This document shows positions 34,801 to 45,331 of a stretch of DNA of 64,000 nucleotides, piece after piece. Both the position numbers and the translations under genes were made by a program. Positions within the stretch are counted from its first letter, which is position 1, and each line of letters starts with the position of its first letter. The notes below the pieces were generated by a model. It ran no database searches. It was not told the DNA's origin and worked only from the letters and a program-made list of their open reading frames with translations. Source of the stretch: Mesostigma viride (taxonomy: Eukaryota > Streptophyta > Mesostigmatophyceae > Mesostigmatales > Mesostigmataceae). The DNA is taken from contig RPFO01000104.1 in the NCBI GenBank assembly GCA_009746045.1, positions 5,910,895-5,974,894 of the forward strand, written 5' to 3'.

Positions 34801-34877
34801 GGGGCATGCGAGGAGCGAAGGGCGCCTGAAGTGCTAGCTCTGCATAAGCTGCGGCAGCCTTGACGAGGAGGCCTCAT
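22844..34877 (-). CDS. plastid 3-oxoacyl-ACP synthase, KAS I/II (FabF) type, 11 exons
   Basis: Exons (minus): 34877-34682, 33240-33059, 32155-31949, 31457-31344, 30542-30401, 27953-27874, 27064-26996, 26412-26328, 24397-24162, 23739-23680 and 22963-22844. All junctions are GT-AG and in phase, giving 496 aa. The enzyme condenses malonyl-ACP with acyl-ACP in plastid fatty-acid synthesis. The start of the fold reads [15 protein letters not shown]. The catalytic triad is Cys246 (STACATG-type box ATACATGN), His386 ([11 protein letters not shown]) and His422 ([16 protein letters not shown]), with Lys417. GFGGHN closes the active site near the C-terminus. Residues 1-~75 are Ser/Arg/Ala-rich and low in acidic residues, as in a chloroplast transit peptide. 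An in-frame ATG at 34991 would add 38 residues, but these contain acidic residues and fit less well. KAS I and KAS II cannot be told apart by eye. The gene is divergent from the DCD-polymerase gene. Confidence 0.95.
23406..23605. repeat. 25-bp tandem repeat, 8 copies
   Basis: The unit starts GAGACGGACCATCACG and repeats every 25 bp at 23406, 23431 and so on to 23581, with 0-3 changes per copy. There are no spacers. It lies in the last intron of the KAS gene. Confidence 0.95.
24831..26158. mobile_element. non-autonomous DNA transposon with subterminal repeats, carrying a gene fragment
   Basis: The ends are imperfect inverted repeats (ATTCGTCA-N3-GGTTGAC at 24834 and its reverse complement at about 26152). 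Several copies of ATTCGTCAACC / GTTTGACGAA cluster within ~190 nt of the left end and ~110 nt of the right end, like transposase-binding subterminal repeats. The 12-nt GGCACACCAGTG flanks the element as a direct repeat at 24807 and 26186. It lies inside a KAS intron. No transposase was seen; the cargo is the broken coding segment at 25330-25852. Confidence 0.6.
25330..25852 (+). pseudogene. broken Lys/Glu-rich nuclear protein gene fragment
   Basis: ATG 25330 reads [19 protein letters not shown] and stops after about 27 codons. The neighbouring frame continues [19 protein letters not shown], stops, and then reads open as [12 protein letters not shown]..., [28 protein letters not shown] to the stop at 25850-25852. 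The sequence is coding-like but interrupted by at least a frameshift and a stop. The parent gene is not in the window. The family was not recognised; the tail carries nuclear localisation-like Lys clusters. Confidence 0.55.
26452..26503. repeat. 15-bp tandem repeat
   Basis: AATCAAGCCATCACA is repeated about three times, flanked by two copies of CACGTGATCCGATCAAG. It lies in a KAS intron just upstream (in gene sense) of the exon beginning at 26412. Confidence 0.85.
28020..30110. repeat. 12-bp minisatellite (GAGGAGCGAGGC)n, about 145 near-identical copies
   Basis: From about 28040 to 29790 the unit repeats with only a handful of substitutions (near 28341-28365 and 28826). After 29800 it decays into GAGCAAGGCAAG variants up to 30110. 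It fills the KAS intron between the exons at 30542-30401 and 27953-27874. Because 12 is a multiple of 3, several frames stay open for more than 700 codons; these are not genes. Confidence 0.97.
31506..31533 (-). repeat. short fragment of the Penelope-associated repeat
   Basis: GAGACAACCAGCGCAGGC and the following AAGAAAT match the reverse complement of the end of the 13380-13745 repeat and the copy at 58855. It lies in the KAS intron just upstream (in gene sense) of the exon at 31457-31344. Confidence 0.55.
31766..31983 (-). repeat. duplicate of KAS exon 3 end and 5' splice site
   Basis: GATTACCTGCATC and CCGATGAGCACGCCC, spaced as at the KAS exon 3 end (31943-31985), recur at 31768-31808. 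The copy is 175 bp inside the downstream intron and retains the donor GTAATC. Confidence 0.75.
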
Positions 34878-35961
34878 CCCGGGCTGTGTGCTGGTGGTAG
34901 ATTCATCGATCCGCACTCGAGGAGCAACATTCGCCGGCAGTGGGGAACACGCATTAAGACCAAGGCCCCGGGCGGGCCTGCACACGGACATTGCCACTAA
35001 TAAGGTGGCCACAATACGCTGGCAAGTTCCCCGACCTGGGGTGCTATACAACCACGACCTGTCGAGCTTCGCTTATCTGCTTCACGGCCAGCTGTGCTAT
35101 GGAGCACGTCTACCGATTACTGTACAGGCCAACGTGACTGGCCCCGACTGTTGAGCACGACCTTGTGATTGAGACAGGTGACGCCAGGCCAGCCTCGCTC
35201 GATCAAGCATGCGGGCATGACGTCGTTTCTTTCTCCGCGCCTGAGCTCGTGCTAGGTTGCCATGCCATGTCAAGGGCTGCCCCGTCTCCGGCGCCGGGCC
35301 ACCCCCAGCATGATATTTTGAAAAAGGGAAGTAAAATATCTTTGGTGCCGCTGATCCGCGCCCGGGTTCCTCGGCGCCGGGAGCTTGTAATTTTAGTATC
35401 CACCAATACAAATCGAACCTCGAGTAGGGAAGGTTTGGGATGCAGCTAGGGGGATAAAGATTCAGACACCATGATTGCGCGGGGCATCATGTGCGGCGTG
35501 GGCAACAACAACTACAACAACCATGATTGCACTGCACAGTGGCGTGGCGCCAAATCGCAGGGTGTTGCTGACAGAGCATCCGCGGGGGAGCCTAATGCTG
35601 CCGTGCGGCGCCCATTTCGCGTGCTTGCGCCCTCGCCTAGTGCGCCTCCGCCCTTTTTCCCTCGCAACAGCCTGTCGACGACGAAGTAAAAAAGGCAACG
35701 CGAGGAGAAGAAACGCAGGCTGCTCCCATATCAATCTAGCTCGTGGTAGGGCCGGCCATCCTTGTCGCTGCAGTGAGAGTCAATCTGGCGACCGACCAAA
35801 CATGTCGCAAAGCGAATGCAGCGGGAACGCGCGCCGTGTAGCCACATGTGAGGAAGTTTGTCGAAGATGCAGGTGCGGGATGCGCCGGAACTGACGGCGG
35901 CTTAAGGGATACGCTTACTAAACTGGTTTGTGTTTAATTAAGGTCTGAGGCTCTTACAGAC
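34878..35961. promoter_or_regulatory. divergent intergenic region between KAS and DCD-polymerase
   Basis: Just under 1.1 kb lies between two start codons facing apart, so both promoters and 5' UTRs should be here. No core element could be assigned. Confidence 0.35.
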
Positions 35962-38900
35962 ATGAGTCGCGCGGGCTTCAGACCTGATGGTGCTGGTAGT
36001 GACAGGAGAGGGAAGGATGACGGAGGGTCGTGGAAATCCAAAGGCCCCTCGAAAAAACGGGACCCGCCGCCATTGAACGAGCCTCTGGGCGGCTATATAT
36101 TTGTCTGTAATGATGAAACTTTTGATGAAGACATACGACGTCAGCTTTTCGGTAAGTCGCTCGTACAGAATGCATTGCGACTGTGCATCATAGCGTCCCG
36201 TTGCTTGTCAATCCCATGTTGGCATAGCGAATATAGCAGACATTTCTCGACACAGAACTCCAGTGGATGTCGTATGTATGAGCGGATCGTTACTTTGTAC
36301 TTTAGACGTGAGGGAGGATGTCGGGCTTTCATCATGGAGAGCGTGGCATGCGTACTGGCGAACCTCGGCTGTCGGCATCACGGGCAGACCAGTGTGCTTG
36401 GGGTTCATTTGAGGCATACTCGTCTGCTGGTAGCCTGTCACTTATCTGTCGGTAGTCCGTTGGTAGTCATTATAGACATATAAGGTCCCAGCCTCGTCCT
36501 CCTTATGGTGTGTGTGGCTACCCCATTTGTGATCCAATTCTCGTCGCCAACCCGCTTGTTATATATAACCGCTGTTCTGGCATTCCGTCTGGGAAAGCCG
36601 CTTACTTTAGCCTACGCAAACCTCGGTACGTGGACATTTGCACCCGCAGGTCTCCCTAGCCGGTACTGGGAGTCAGTAAAACTTATCACTCCAGGCCTGC
36701 CTCTATTCCTGTACAACTACAGCACGCGGATGCTGCACGGAGTCTTTGAGGTAACCAGCGCACGCTCTCCGTCTCACAAACAGCTCACTGTGGGTTTGCT
36801 TTCTTGGCACACTTGTCCGCCTCACTCCTGGCCATCGCCTTTTTTGTTGAGGGACAATTTTTTTGACGGACATTGCTTGTGGCCATCGTTTAATTTGGTT
36901 GGCCTTGTTGTTGTGGTCCTTTGTTATCGTCGGCTGCTGGTTGTGATGTGTTGCCCTCCGCCGTGCTCTTGGCCTTTGCTCTGTCCCTGCTCTGTGGCGA
37001 GGGTATTAGTTGCTACTACATCTATCACAGCATGTCGAGCAACGCTGGCGGCTATTGCGTTCCTTTACTCATGCATTCAGGCACCCACTCACTCAGTGCT
37101 CTGTTGGACATTGGCAACAGTGTCAGGGAAGGGGGGTTGTAGTTCAGGAGATGGGTTGATACGCAGGATCAGCAACCAGGCATGTGTGCCATGGAACATT
37201 CTGCAGGAAAGTTGGTGGGGATGGGCTAGAGTACGATGGGCCGGTGCGCTGCTAGGCATCTTTGGAATAGTGACTGCTGCATCCATAGTGACCGCTGCAT
37301 CCTTAGCACCATCAACATGCATCGCTGGCAAGCCACCCCTCGGTGATCCATGGCACGTGATGCCACCGGTGATACCCCCCGTTGCCTCGTTGGTGATCCC
37401 CGTGGACCCGTGAACCTGTGTCGACATGCCTTGAAGCCCGCGTCTGCTTTGGGCTCTCGGAAGGGCGGTCAAGGTGGACACCCCTGGCAGAGTTGCACGT
37501 GCACGCTGGCTCACCCGTATAGACAAGCCCTCGCGCGTCTGTATTGTTCGCGTGTCGTTATTGGTCACCAGCTCACGTCCTTACCGTGCACGCACGCACG
37601 CGGTCCATGTCCAGGCTGCCATTGTGACCCCTGGGGACCTGTGCCCATGATGCGGCCACAGCACCCACACTTGTGCCAGCTTGTGATTTGATTGGTAGCT
37701 AGATACCCGATTGCTGCTCGCTAGGCTAGCAAGGCAACCGCTCCTGGTGGGTGGACTCCCATCTCATTGTGTACATGGCCAGGGCGTTGTTTCAGGGTAG
37801 GATGCCGGGGCCCAGTCTAAAAGGCTTATGGATGCATGTATGCCATAAAAAGGAGGGATGACGCATTTGACATGGAATGAGTGATGCATTCGTTCATCCT
37901 TTCCTTTCGGTCAGTCCCTCACTCACTCATTTGCTGATTCATCACTATCATATGGGAGATGCGGGTCTTGACCATGAGCAGCAACTGCATCTAGGACAGC
38001 GAGCTTCGATTGCAATGTGGGCAGCGGTCAGCATTTCCGTGGGTTGTTGACAACCTACACATACACAGTCATTGCGTCTGCTCTGCGTGCATTCTCCTGC
38101 CTCGTTGCCTCTATGGTTACCTCCCGTGGGCCTCCATCCATCCAGTGGCGTACTCCCCACTCATGCCCAACTCCTGCCCCCGTGCTTTTTGAAAATTTTT
38201 CTTTAAAATTTCTTCACAAAAGAAACTGCATCAGTACCAGCGCTTTGCAATTGCTGGGCTGGTGTCACCGCCTACCTGCCGCTATGACCACACTATCACG
38301 ACCAGTAAGAGTACTACCACACGGTCACTAACAATTCTACCAGGGGCCTGCCAACCCGTGCTTGGACGCCCTGCTCCTTACCCACCGCGCTTGGATGGCC
38401 ACTGACTCCTTGCCCAGGGAGATCGTGGATCGCCGTCAAGTATCAAGGTCATCGACATCATTGTCATCATGACATCATTTGAACCGCTCTTTGCCCCTCA
38501 CTCCTTGTTTTTTGCGCTTGGACCCCCCAGGCGGCCACGGCAGGCGAGTTCAATATGGAGCCCACCGCGTGGGAGCAGCAGCAGCAGAAGGCGCGGCTGG
38601 CGGCCGCCCAGCGGTCCGGTGCCCCGTCGGCCATGGACAGTGGGCACGAGGGCGGCTTCTCGCAGTACCCCGCACAGGTGCGCATGCGCGTCAAGGTGGA
38701 GAAGCGGCCCCTCCCCGCGGATAGCTTCCGCAAGTACCTGTACACGTACGAGGAGACCAAGTTCCGGCTGGAGCTCTCGCGCACCGAGGTGAGGGGCGTG
38801 CGGTAGATTGCGTCCCCCCTGCAACATGGTAATTTGGCAGGTGGGATGTGGTCGTGTGCATGTATGTTGGGTTGGTGGTTTGCCACCCACTGGTTGCTGC

Positions 38901-41900
38901 TGCGTTCCCGTTTTGGGTGTGTGGTTTGTTGCTCCCACTAATGGTTGTTGGTCCCGCATCTGCATATGGTTCTTGCCTGTCTCAGGACAGGCATGCGTGG
39001 ATTATGCACTTGTTCATGTATGTATTACTGCGCCTACTTGTCCTCCATGTATGTATCATGCACATATTTGTCTGCTTGTGTGGATGGTGCCTGCCTTTGT
39101 GTGCCCCGTCCCTCCACCCTAACATCGTCCACCCCATGAGCGTCCGTCCCACTGGCATCCGCGCACACTGCTCCTGCCACTCACTTGTCTTATAATCACC
39201 TGATCTATGTGCGTGTCTCACCGACCTGGGCATCCCTCCGCCTCCACCCCCGTCCCTCGGAAATAACAGACGGACCACCTGCTTCAGCTCTTCCACGTTG
39301 GGTACGACAAGGAGAAGGCCTGCTTTGCCGACGTGGCCACCTCTGCGGGCGGCGACAGCCACCGCGGTGGCAGCGCCCCCGTCCACGAGGGCGACGCGGA
39401 CGGGTCCTCCGCGTCGGCCGGCGGCAACCACGAGGACGACGGCTGGGAGCGCGTGCCCAGCAAGAGGGGCAGCCACCAAGGGGCGGGCCATGCGGGGCAT
39501 GTGGGCCACGGCAAGGGCGGCGCGGGCGCCAGTAAGCAGGCACACCACACCGAAGGTGGCCGGCATGGGGGAGCGGGGGCGGGCGGCGGGGGGGCAAGCC
39601 AGGGTGGGGCCAGGGCACCCGGTGGGCGCCCAGCAGGGGACCGCAAGCTGGCATCCGCAGGGGGGCATAAACCCGGCTCGGGGGATGCTGGTACCAAGCC
39701 CTTAGGGCCGCTATCGGCGGGCAATGGGCAGGGATCGGAGTCCTCGGCCTCCCCCTCATCCGCATCCGGCAGCGTCAAGCAAGGGGAGGCAAGGGGGAGG
39801 AGCATTGACGGCACAGGCACGGTGTCCCCTTTGCCAGGGTCGCCCAGCGTGGGCAAGGGGCCAGCAGGGACTACAACCGCGGCTGCTGCCGCACCGGCTG
39901 TGAGGGCAGGGGAGTCGACGGCGGGGGATGTCGCCACGTCGGGTCCCAGGGGTGGGGGCGCTTCAGGGGGCGCCGCGGCTGCGACTGCTGCTGCGGGTGC
40001 CGCGGCATCCAATGGGGCGGCATCCCGGCCTGTTGACGCCGCCAAAGGTAGGTTGGATGGGCATGGGGCCACGGCCCCGAAGCCTGCCGCTGGCGGGGGT
40101 GGAGCGTCGGAGAGCGGTGCCACTGGCTCCCGGCCGTCCTCGTCAGCGTTCATCCAGCCCGCGCTCTCGTATTCGGCGGCGCTGGGCGCGCGATTGCGGG
40201 CGGCCAACGCGGCTGCCAGCGCGCCCACCGCGGGTCATGCTGCCGAGAAAGGGCGTCCCGCGCCAGCGGCTGCAGCGTCGGCTCCAGCGGATGTGGCTGC
40301 CGGTGCCTCTGGGACGGTTTCGCCTGAGCTTGCCGCCAGCACCGCCACATCAGCAGGCACCAGCGGTGCTTCCGCAGGAGAGGGGGATGGGCCGGCAGCC
40401 GCCAAGCCTGCACGAGTGGCGGGTCCCGCCACTAGCGATGCCAAGGGGGGTGCAGCAGAGGTGGCATCGAAAGACGGCATTCCTGCCGCTGCGTCGGGGG
40501 CACCTGCAGCAGCAGCAGCAGCAGCAGGGGTGGCGGCATCGACGACCTCGGCCACAGCGTCCAGCTCTGCGCCCGCAGCTACCATCGCGTCAGTCGAGAA
40601 GGCGATGATGTCATCGGCGGCACCAAAAGCCAAGGCAGGGCCCGCGGGGACAACCCCTCTGGCAGGCACGGCCAGCGCGGGGGCAGCGACCGCAGGGGCA
40701 GGGGCGGTGGCGGGCGTGGCGTCAGCGGCTCATGCGGGGAATGGTCCTGCGACAACGGACCCCCCAGGCAAGGCCAAAGGGGGGCCGCCGCCGCCCCCTG
40801 CCGGTGGGCCCGCGCAGGCACCCACATCCGTGACCAGCGGTGCGCCCTCGTCTACCTCTGCGGGCGCATCGGCAGGTCCGAGGCCTTCGTCCGCAGCCAC
40901 GGTAGATAGCGCACGAGCGGGTGCTGCGATAACCGAGGCACGCCCTGCAGGGGGGTCCTCCGCCGCAGCGGGCGCGGCAGCCCCTCCTGCGCCAGGCACC
41001 GGTGCGGGAGCGGCTGGATCAGGTACGGGGGCAGGGGCAGCCCCCGGAGCCGTGCGCAGCGTGTGGGGGCGGCTAGGCGGGGCCACGGCGGCCGACCTCG
41101 TGAGGGGGCAGCCTGTGGGGGCAAGCGCGGCCGCTCGTGCCGACGCCACGTCTGGCAGCAGCGCGGTGGCGTCTGCAGCGAAAGGGAGTAGGGCAGCAGG
41201 GCCCCCAGGTGGGGCGCTGCATGGGGCGGGTCCGTCAGAGGGGCAAGGGCGCAAGAATGTGCAGGCGAGCGGGGTGGGGGCGGGAGGACAGGGAAGCGAG
41301 GGGGGCGTTGCAGCGGCGGGGGCAGAGGGTGCGGCCGCGGAGGGGGGCGCGGGTCGCCCGGGCCAGGGCAAGGGGGGCGCGGCAGAGGGCAGGTCGAACG
41401 AGCAAGGCCCTCGCAAGAAGGACGGGGGGGAGGGCGGTGCAGCGGGGGGGCGAGGGCCGCGTAATGCTGCCGGCGGGGCAGCTGCCGGCGGGGGGGCACC
41501 TAAGGGGGGATTCAAGGGCACCGGGGAGGGTGGCGCGGGGATGACGGGGCCTCGTAACGGGCGCAACGCCAACCAGGCCGGCGGAAATGATGGTGCCGGC
41601 GCGAGCCGAGGGAAGGCGGGGTTTGTCGGCGCGGACGGGAACCATTCGGGGGGAGGGCGCGGGGGTCCTTCCGGTGGCCAGCATAATGGCCCGCGCGGCG
41701 CTCCCGGCTCTGGTTTCCACAATGGCAAGGCCGTGCTGGAGGCCGGCGGGGTCAAGGGCATGTGGAGCTACGAGGCACTGCGCCCAGCGTCTGTGGCCAC
41801 AACAAACGCAGCCGCCGGGACGGCTGCCAATGGGTCGGGTGCCTCGGCGGAGCACCCGCAGGGGGCTGGCGGTGACGGAAGCCAGGCGTCAGGGGGGGTC

Positions 41901-44900
41901 GGCTCTGTGGCATCGCTGCACGCGGAGGTGACAGAGTTATGGCGTGAGTTAAGGCTGTCACCAGAGGCGCGCGCGGCGGTGGTCGCGGCGGTGGGTGCGG
42001 TGCGCTCCAACGTGCTCGACTTCTGGCCGTACGCCGACATGGAGGTGTTTGGCTCCTTCTCGACCGGCCTGTGCCTGCGCCACAGCGACGTGGACGTGGT
42101 GGTGATCGGTGCGCCGCTGCCGCCGCCGTCACCGGCGGTCACCTCGGTGGCCACGGGCATGGCGGCACTGATCCGCCTGCTCTCACAGCACCTGTCGCTG
42201 TCCAAGTGCGTGGCCTCTTTGACCACGATTGAGACGGCGGCGATGCCTGTGATTAAAGTCAAGGTGGCGGTGGGGCCGGCGGGTGTCGCCCCTCCCTCTG
42301 CCTCTTCCTCCACGTCTGCTTCATCAGCAGCAGCGCCAGCAGCGCCAGCACCCGCGGCAGGAGCTCCGCCCGGCCAGCCGCAATCATCGCAAGGCGCCAC
42401 CAGCGCAGCCGTCGGCTCTACCACCCCTGCAACAGGCTCGAATGCTGCCGCCACCCCCGCGGGTAGCTCTGGTGGCGCCGCCCCTCCCCCACCTCCCCCC
42501 TTCCCCCCCGGGCTCATCTCAGTGGACATCACCATCGCGCAGCAGCACGTCGGGCGGCAAGCCGAGGCGGTCGCGCAGGCGGCGCAGGCAGGCATCGTGC
42601 TCCCGCTGGGGGGGGGGTGGGGCCCGCTCTGGGGTCCCACCGCCAAGTCGGTGCACAACGGCATGGTCGCCAGGGAGCTCGTGCGGGAGAAGCTGCAGCG
42701 GTATCCGGCGCTGGAGCCGCTGGTAAGGGCCATTTTTCAAATCTTGATGTCAAAATGGTTTCCTTTTCACTCACTAGGTAGGTGTCACCCAGCGCTGGAG
42801 CGAGTAGTGAGTCAGTTCTCACAGCTAGTCACATCTTGAGTTAAAAATCGTTTGATCTCGTAGCTTTTCCTCCGGGCTTAACATCCAGAGAGGCGCTACC
42901 CGGCGCTGTAGCAGCTGGTCAAGAGCCACATCCACTGCTCATAAGCCGCAGTTGGTCCTCATGAAGAGTTTCGCTTCATTCTCAAAACTGGTTCTTTTCA
43001 GAACTGTCTCTCCTTGCTAAGTAGGTAGCAGGCTGCCGGCGCTGGAGCCGTTCGTGTGGTGATCCTAACATCCGTCTCATGTCAGATCATCCCCTTGGCA
43101 GCTGGAACTCATTTCCTTTTATGATTTTGTTCCTGCATGGTCACTGTGCAGACTGTGGAGTTGACGGCACCCCGCAGGTCCACTCACCACACACACATGC
43201 AAGCACACACGGAGCACTAATGGTTTATATTGTCATAGGCTCATTGGTCATTCGTTCTCTTTCGTGCGTCCGGCATATTGATCATCCTTGAGGCGCTCCT
43301 CCACAAGCAGAAGCTCATCACACGTTTTCTCCTATCTGATTCTTATTCCATGATTCGTCAGGTGCTCATCCTCAAAGCGTACCTCTACAAGCTGAAGCTG
43401 AACGACGTGTACGCGGGCGGCCTGGGCTCCTACTCGCTCACCCTCCTGGTCGTCTTCTACCTGGAGGTGAGTCTCGCGGGGGGGTCCTTGCAAAGCGGAA
43501 GGGGATGGGCGGGCAAGGTTATCGGGGCATGGGGTGGATGCCGACAAGCTTTCGGGGGTGGTTGATGATGGTTGCAAGTAGGGGTGCACAATGCACGTGT
43601 CCCCTTGATAGCGAGAGTCCCTGTGACGTCCCTCTGACTGGCTCTATGGTTTGGGCCGGCGAACGGTGGTATTCGATGACCCTTGCCCTACATAGGTTGG
43701 GCGATGCACCCAGGCAGTGGTGTCCGACCCAGGAATGGCCTGGGGCACCCCACCCCGTTCCATTCAAAGCCTAATCTTTATCCTTTCTGCTTGCATAACG
43801 CCCCATGTGCTGATGAATGGCATGCAACTGCTTTTCATTGGCTTGTGCGTTTCCATTCCCCTTCTACACCCCTCGGACCCACCCACCCACCCACCCACCC
43901 ACCCACCCACCCACCCACCCACTGCTTGCCCCTCGTTGTCCCCACCACCACCACCACCACCACCACACCCTCCCTCAACCCCACAGCGGCTGACCCTGGG
44001 CCTGGGCTTCACCCCCGTGGTCCCGCCCACGTGGCCGCAAGGCGTGGCGGCGCCCCCTGCCCACGAGTTCAGCTGGGGCGAGGCCGGCCCGCCCGACATG
44101 GTGGACCTGGGCTCGCTGCTGCGTGGGGTGCTGCACCTGATTGGGTCGGGGCTGGACTTCTCCAAAGTGCGCCTGCAGCTCAAGGTGAGTGGCAAAGGGT
44201 GGTGGGAGGTGAAGGGTTTGTGGGTGGTTAATGGTGGTGGGAAGTAAAGAGTTCGTGGGGGGCAAAGGGTGGTGGAAAGTAATGGGTCATAGGGTGGCAA
44301 AGGGTGGTGGGAAGTAAAGGGCTAGTGGGTGGTTAATGGTGGTGCAACTCAGCAGCTTCCACCTAGGCCTGAAGTGCTTGGCCAGTGACATGGGTCATAC
44401 GCACCAGCTACCTACGCTTCCAGTCTGTGACGCGGGGGAGATGGGGGCCATTACTGAGATGATGTGCCACATGCTTGGGGGACAGCAACCCGTGGCACTT
44501 TACGAACGCCCTCTCATGTATCAAGCCCAATGTTGGCGTCGTAGCCGTGGGTCAACGATAAGGAGGCGACGCAGTAGCCATTTTGCAGTCTTGAATACTA
44601 AGAAGGCTGACTTTGTGGCCATTCCGTGGTTATGCTTCTCCACATGGCGGCATGTGGGCATCCCCCCCCCCCCCCCCCCCCCCCTCGAAACCCTAACCCC
44701 CTCCTCTTCCTGTTTGTGCCGGTCACGTGCCCTCCCCCAGGCCAAATCCATGCCCGGCGGCCTGTTTGTGCACGAGCCGTGGGTGCACGCGGCGCCGCTA
44801 ACGATAGAGGACCCGCTGCGACCTGGCGCAAATGTCAGCTTGGGCTCGTTCAACTTCTGGCGCGTGCAGGTGCGTCCGGTGGCAGGACATGCACTAGGGG

Positions 44901-45331
44901 GGTATTCAGTGGCACTGGGGCACGGCGCCTTGTGCTGGGTTTGACAAGCAGGTGCACCATACCCAAAGCGCGTGCGCCTTGAACATGCCGTGTTACCTGC
45001 CTAGCCCTGTTGGCAACATCTTGTTGTGTGTTCATTGTCGGTGTCTTCTTTTGCATATTTTGGTTGATCGGTCACGTGTGTCCCATCTGCCACTGGGCCT
45101 GTCTCCCCCCCGCACACCACCTGTTTCCTGCGGTTGTTTTCCCCCCATCCCTGCTCATAATCTCTCTCTCCACCTCCCCCCTTCCCCGCTCCCTTTTCCC
45201 CTCACCCCTCTTCCCCACCTCACCAGGAGGCGTGCCGCGTCATGCTCAAGGCGCTGGGCGGTAGCGGTGACGCGCCCGCCTCCGGCGCACGCCCGAGCCT
45301 CCGCAGCTTTTTCGCAGGCCTGCCTGGCTGA
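35962..45331 (+). CDS. DCD-domain / TRF4-PAPD5-type nucleotidyltransferase fusion (8 exons)
   Basis: Exons: 35962-36151, 36650-36750, 38531-38788, 39270-42722, 43362-43466, 43987-44184, 44741-44869 and 45227-45331. All junctions are GT-AG and in phase, giving 1512 aa. Residues about 42-195 form a DCD (development and cell death) domain: GGYIFVCNDETFDEDIRRQL, LPLFLYNYSTRMLHGVFE, DPTAWE-like EPTAWE, YPAQVRMRV and KFRLELS. Residues about 200-1060 are Ala/Gly/Ser/Pro-rich and disordered. The catalytic module has GSFSTG (1111-1116) and the Asp pair D1123/D1125 (DVDVVV). The third Asp is D1269 (ISVDIT), after a ~100-residue low-complexity insert. The PAP-associated part reads KAYLYKLKLNDVYAGGLGSY, VDLGSLLRGVLHLIG and EDPLRPG. 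Family knowledge predicts addition of A or U to RNA 3' ends, probably in the nucleus. The DCD domain may recruit partners; this is inference. Confidence 0.9.
42776..43320 (+). repeat. decayed copies of DCD-polymerase exon 4 end and exon 5 start
   Basis: The exon 4 end GGCGCTGGAGCCGCTGGTAA (42707 on) is echoed at about 42785-42812, 42891-42925 and 43036-43055. The exon 5 start (43365-43403) is echoed at 43280-43318 at 29 of 39 identical positions, still reading IILEALLHKQKLI against LILKAYLYKLKLN. All lie in the intron 42723-43361. Confidence 0.65.
43877..43922. repeat. (CCCA)n microsatellite
   Basis: CCCA units in intron 5 of the DCD-polymerase gene are followed by a short CCA run (43945-43968). 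Confidence 0.9.
44185..44345 (+). repeat. tandem repeat starting at the exon 6 5' splice site
   Basis: The donor-proximal block GTGAGTGGCAAAGGGTGG and the sequence after it recur at about 44256 and 44291 (GGCAAAGGGTGGTGG) with G/T-rich linkers such as GTGGGTGGTTAATGGTGG. The array begins exactly at the intron start. Confidence 0.8.

Noticed and set aside
39284-42733. Several 200-340-codon minus-strand frames
   Set aside because: Shadows of the GC-rich DCD-polymerase exon 4.
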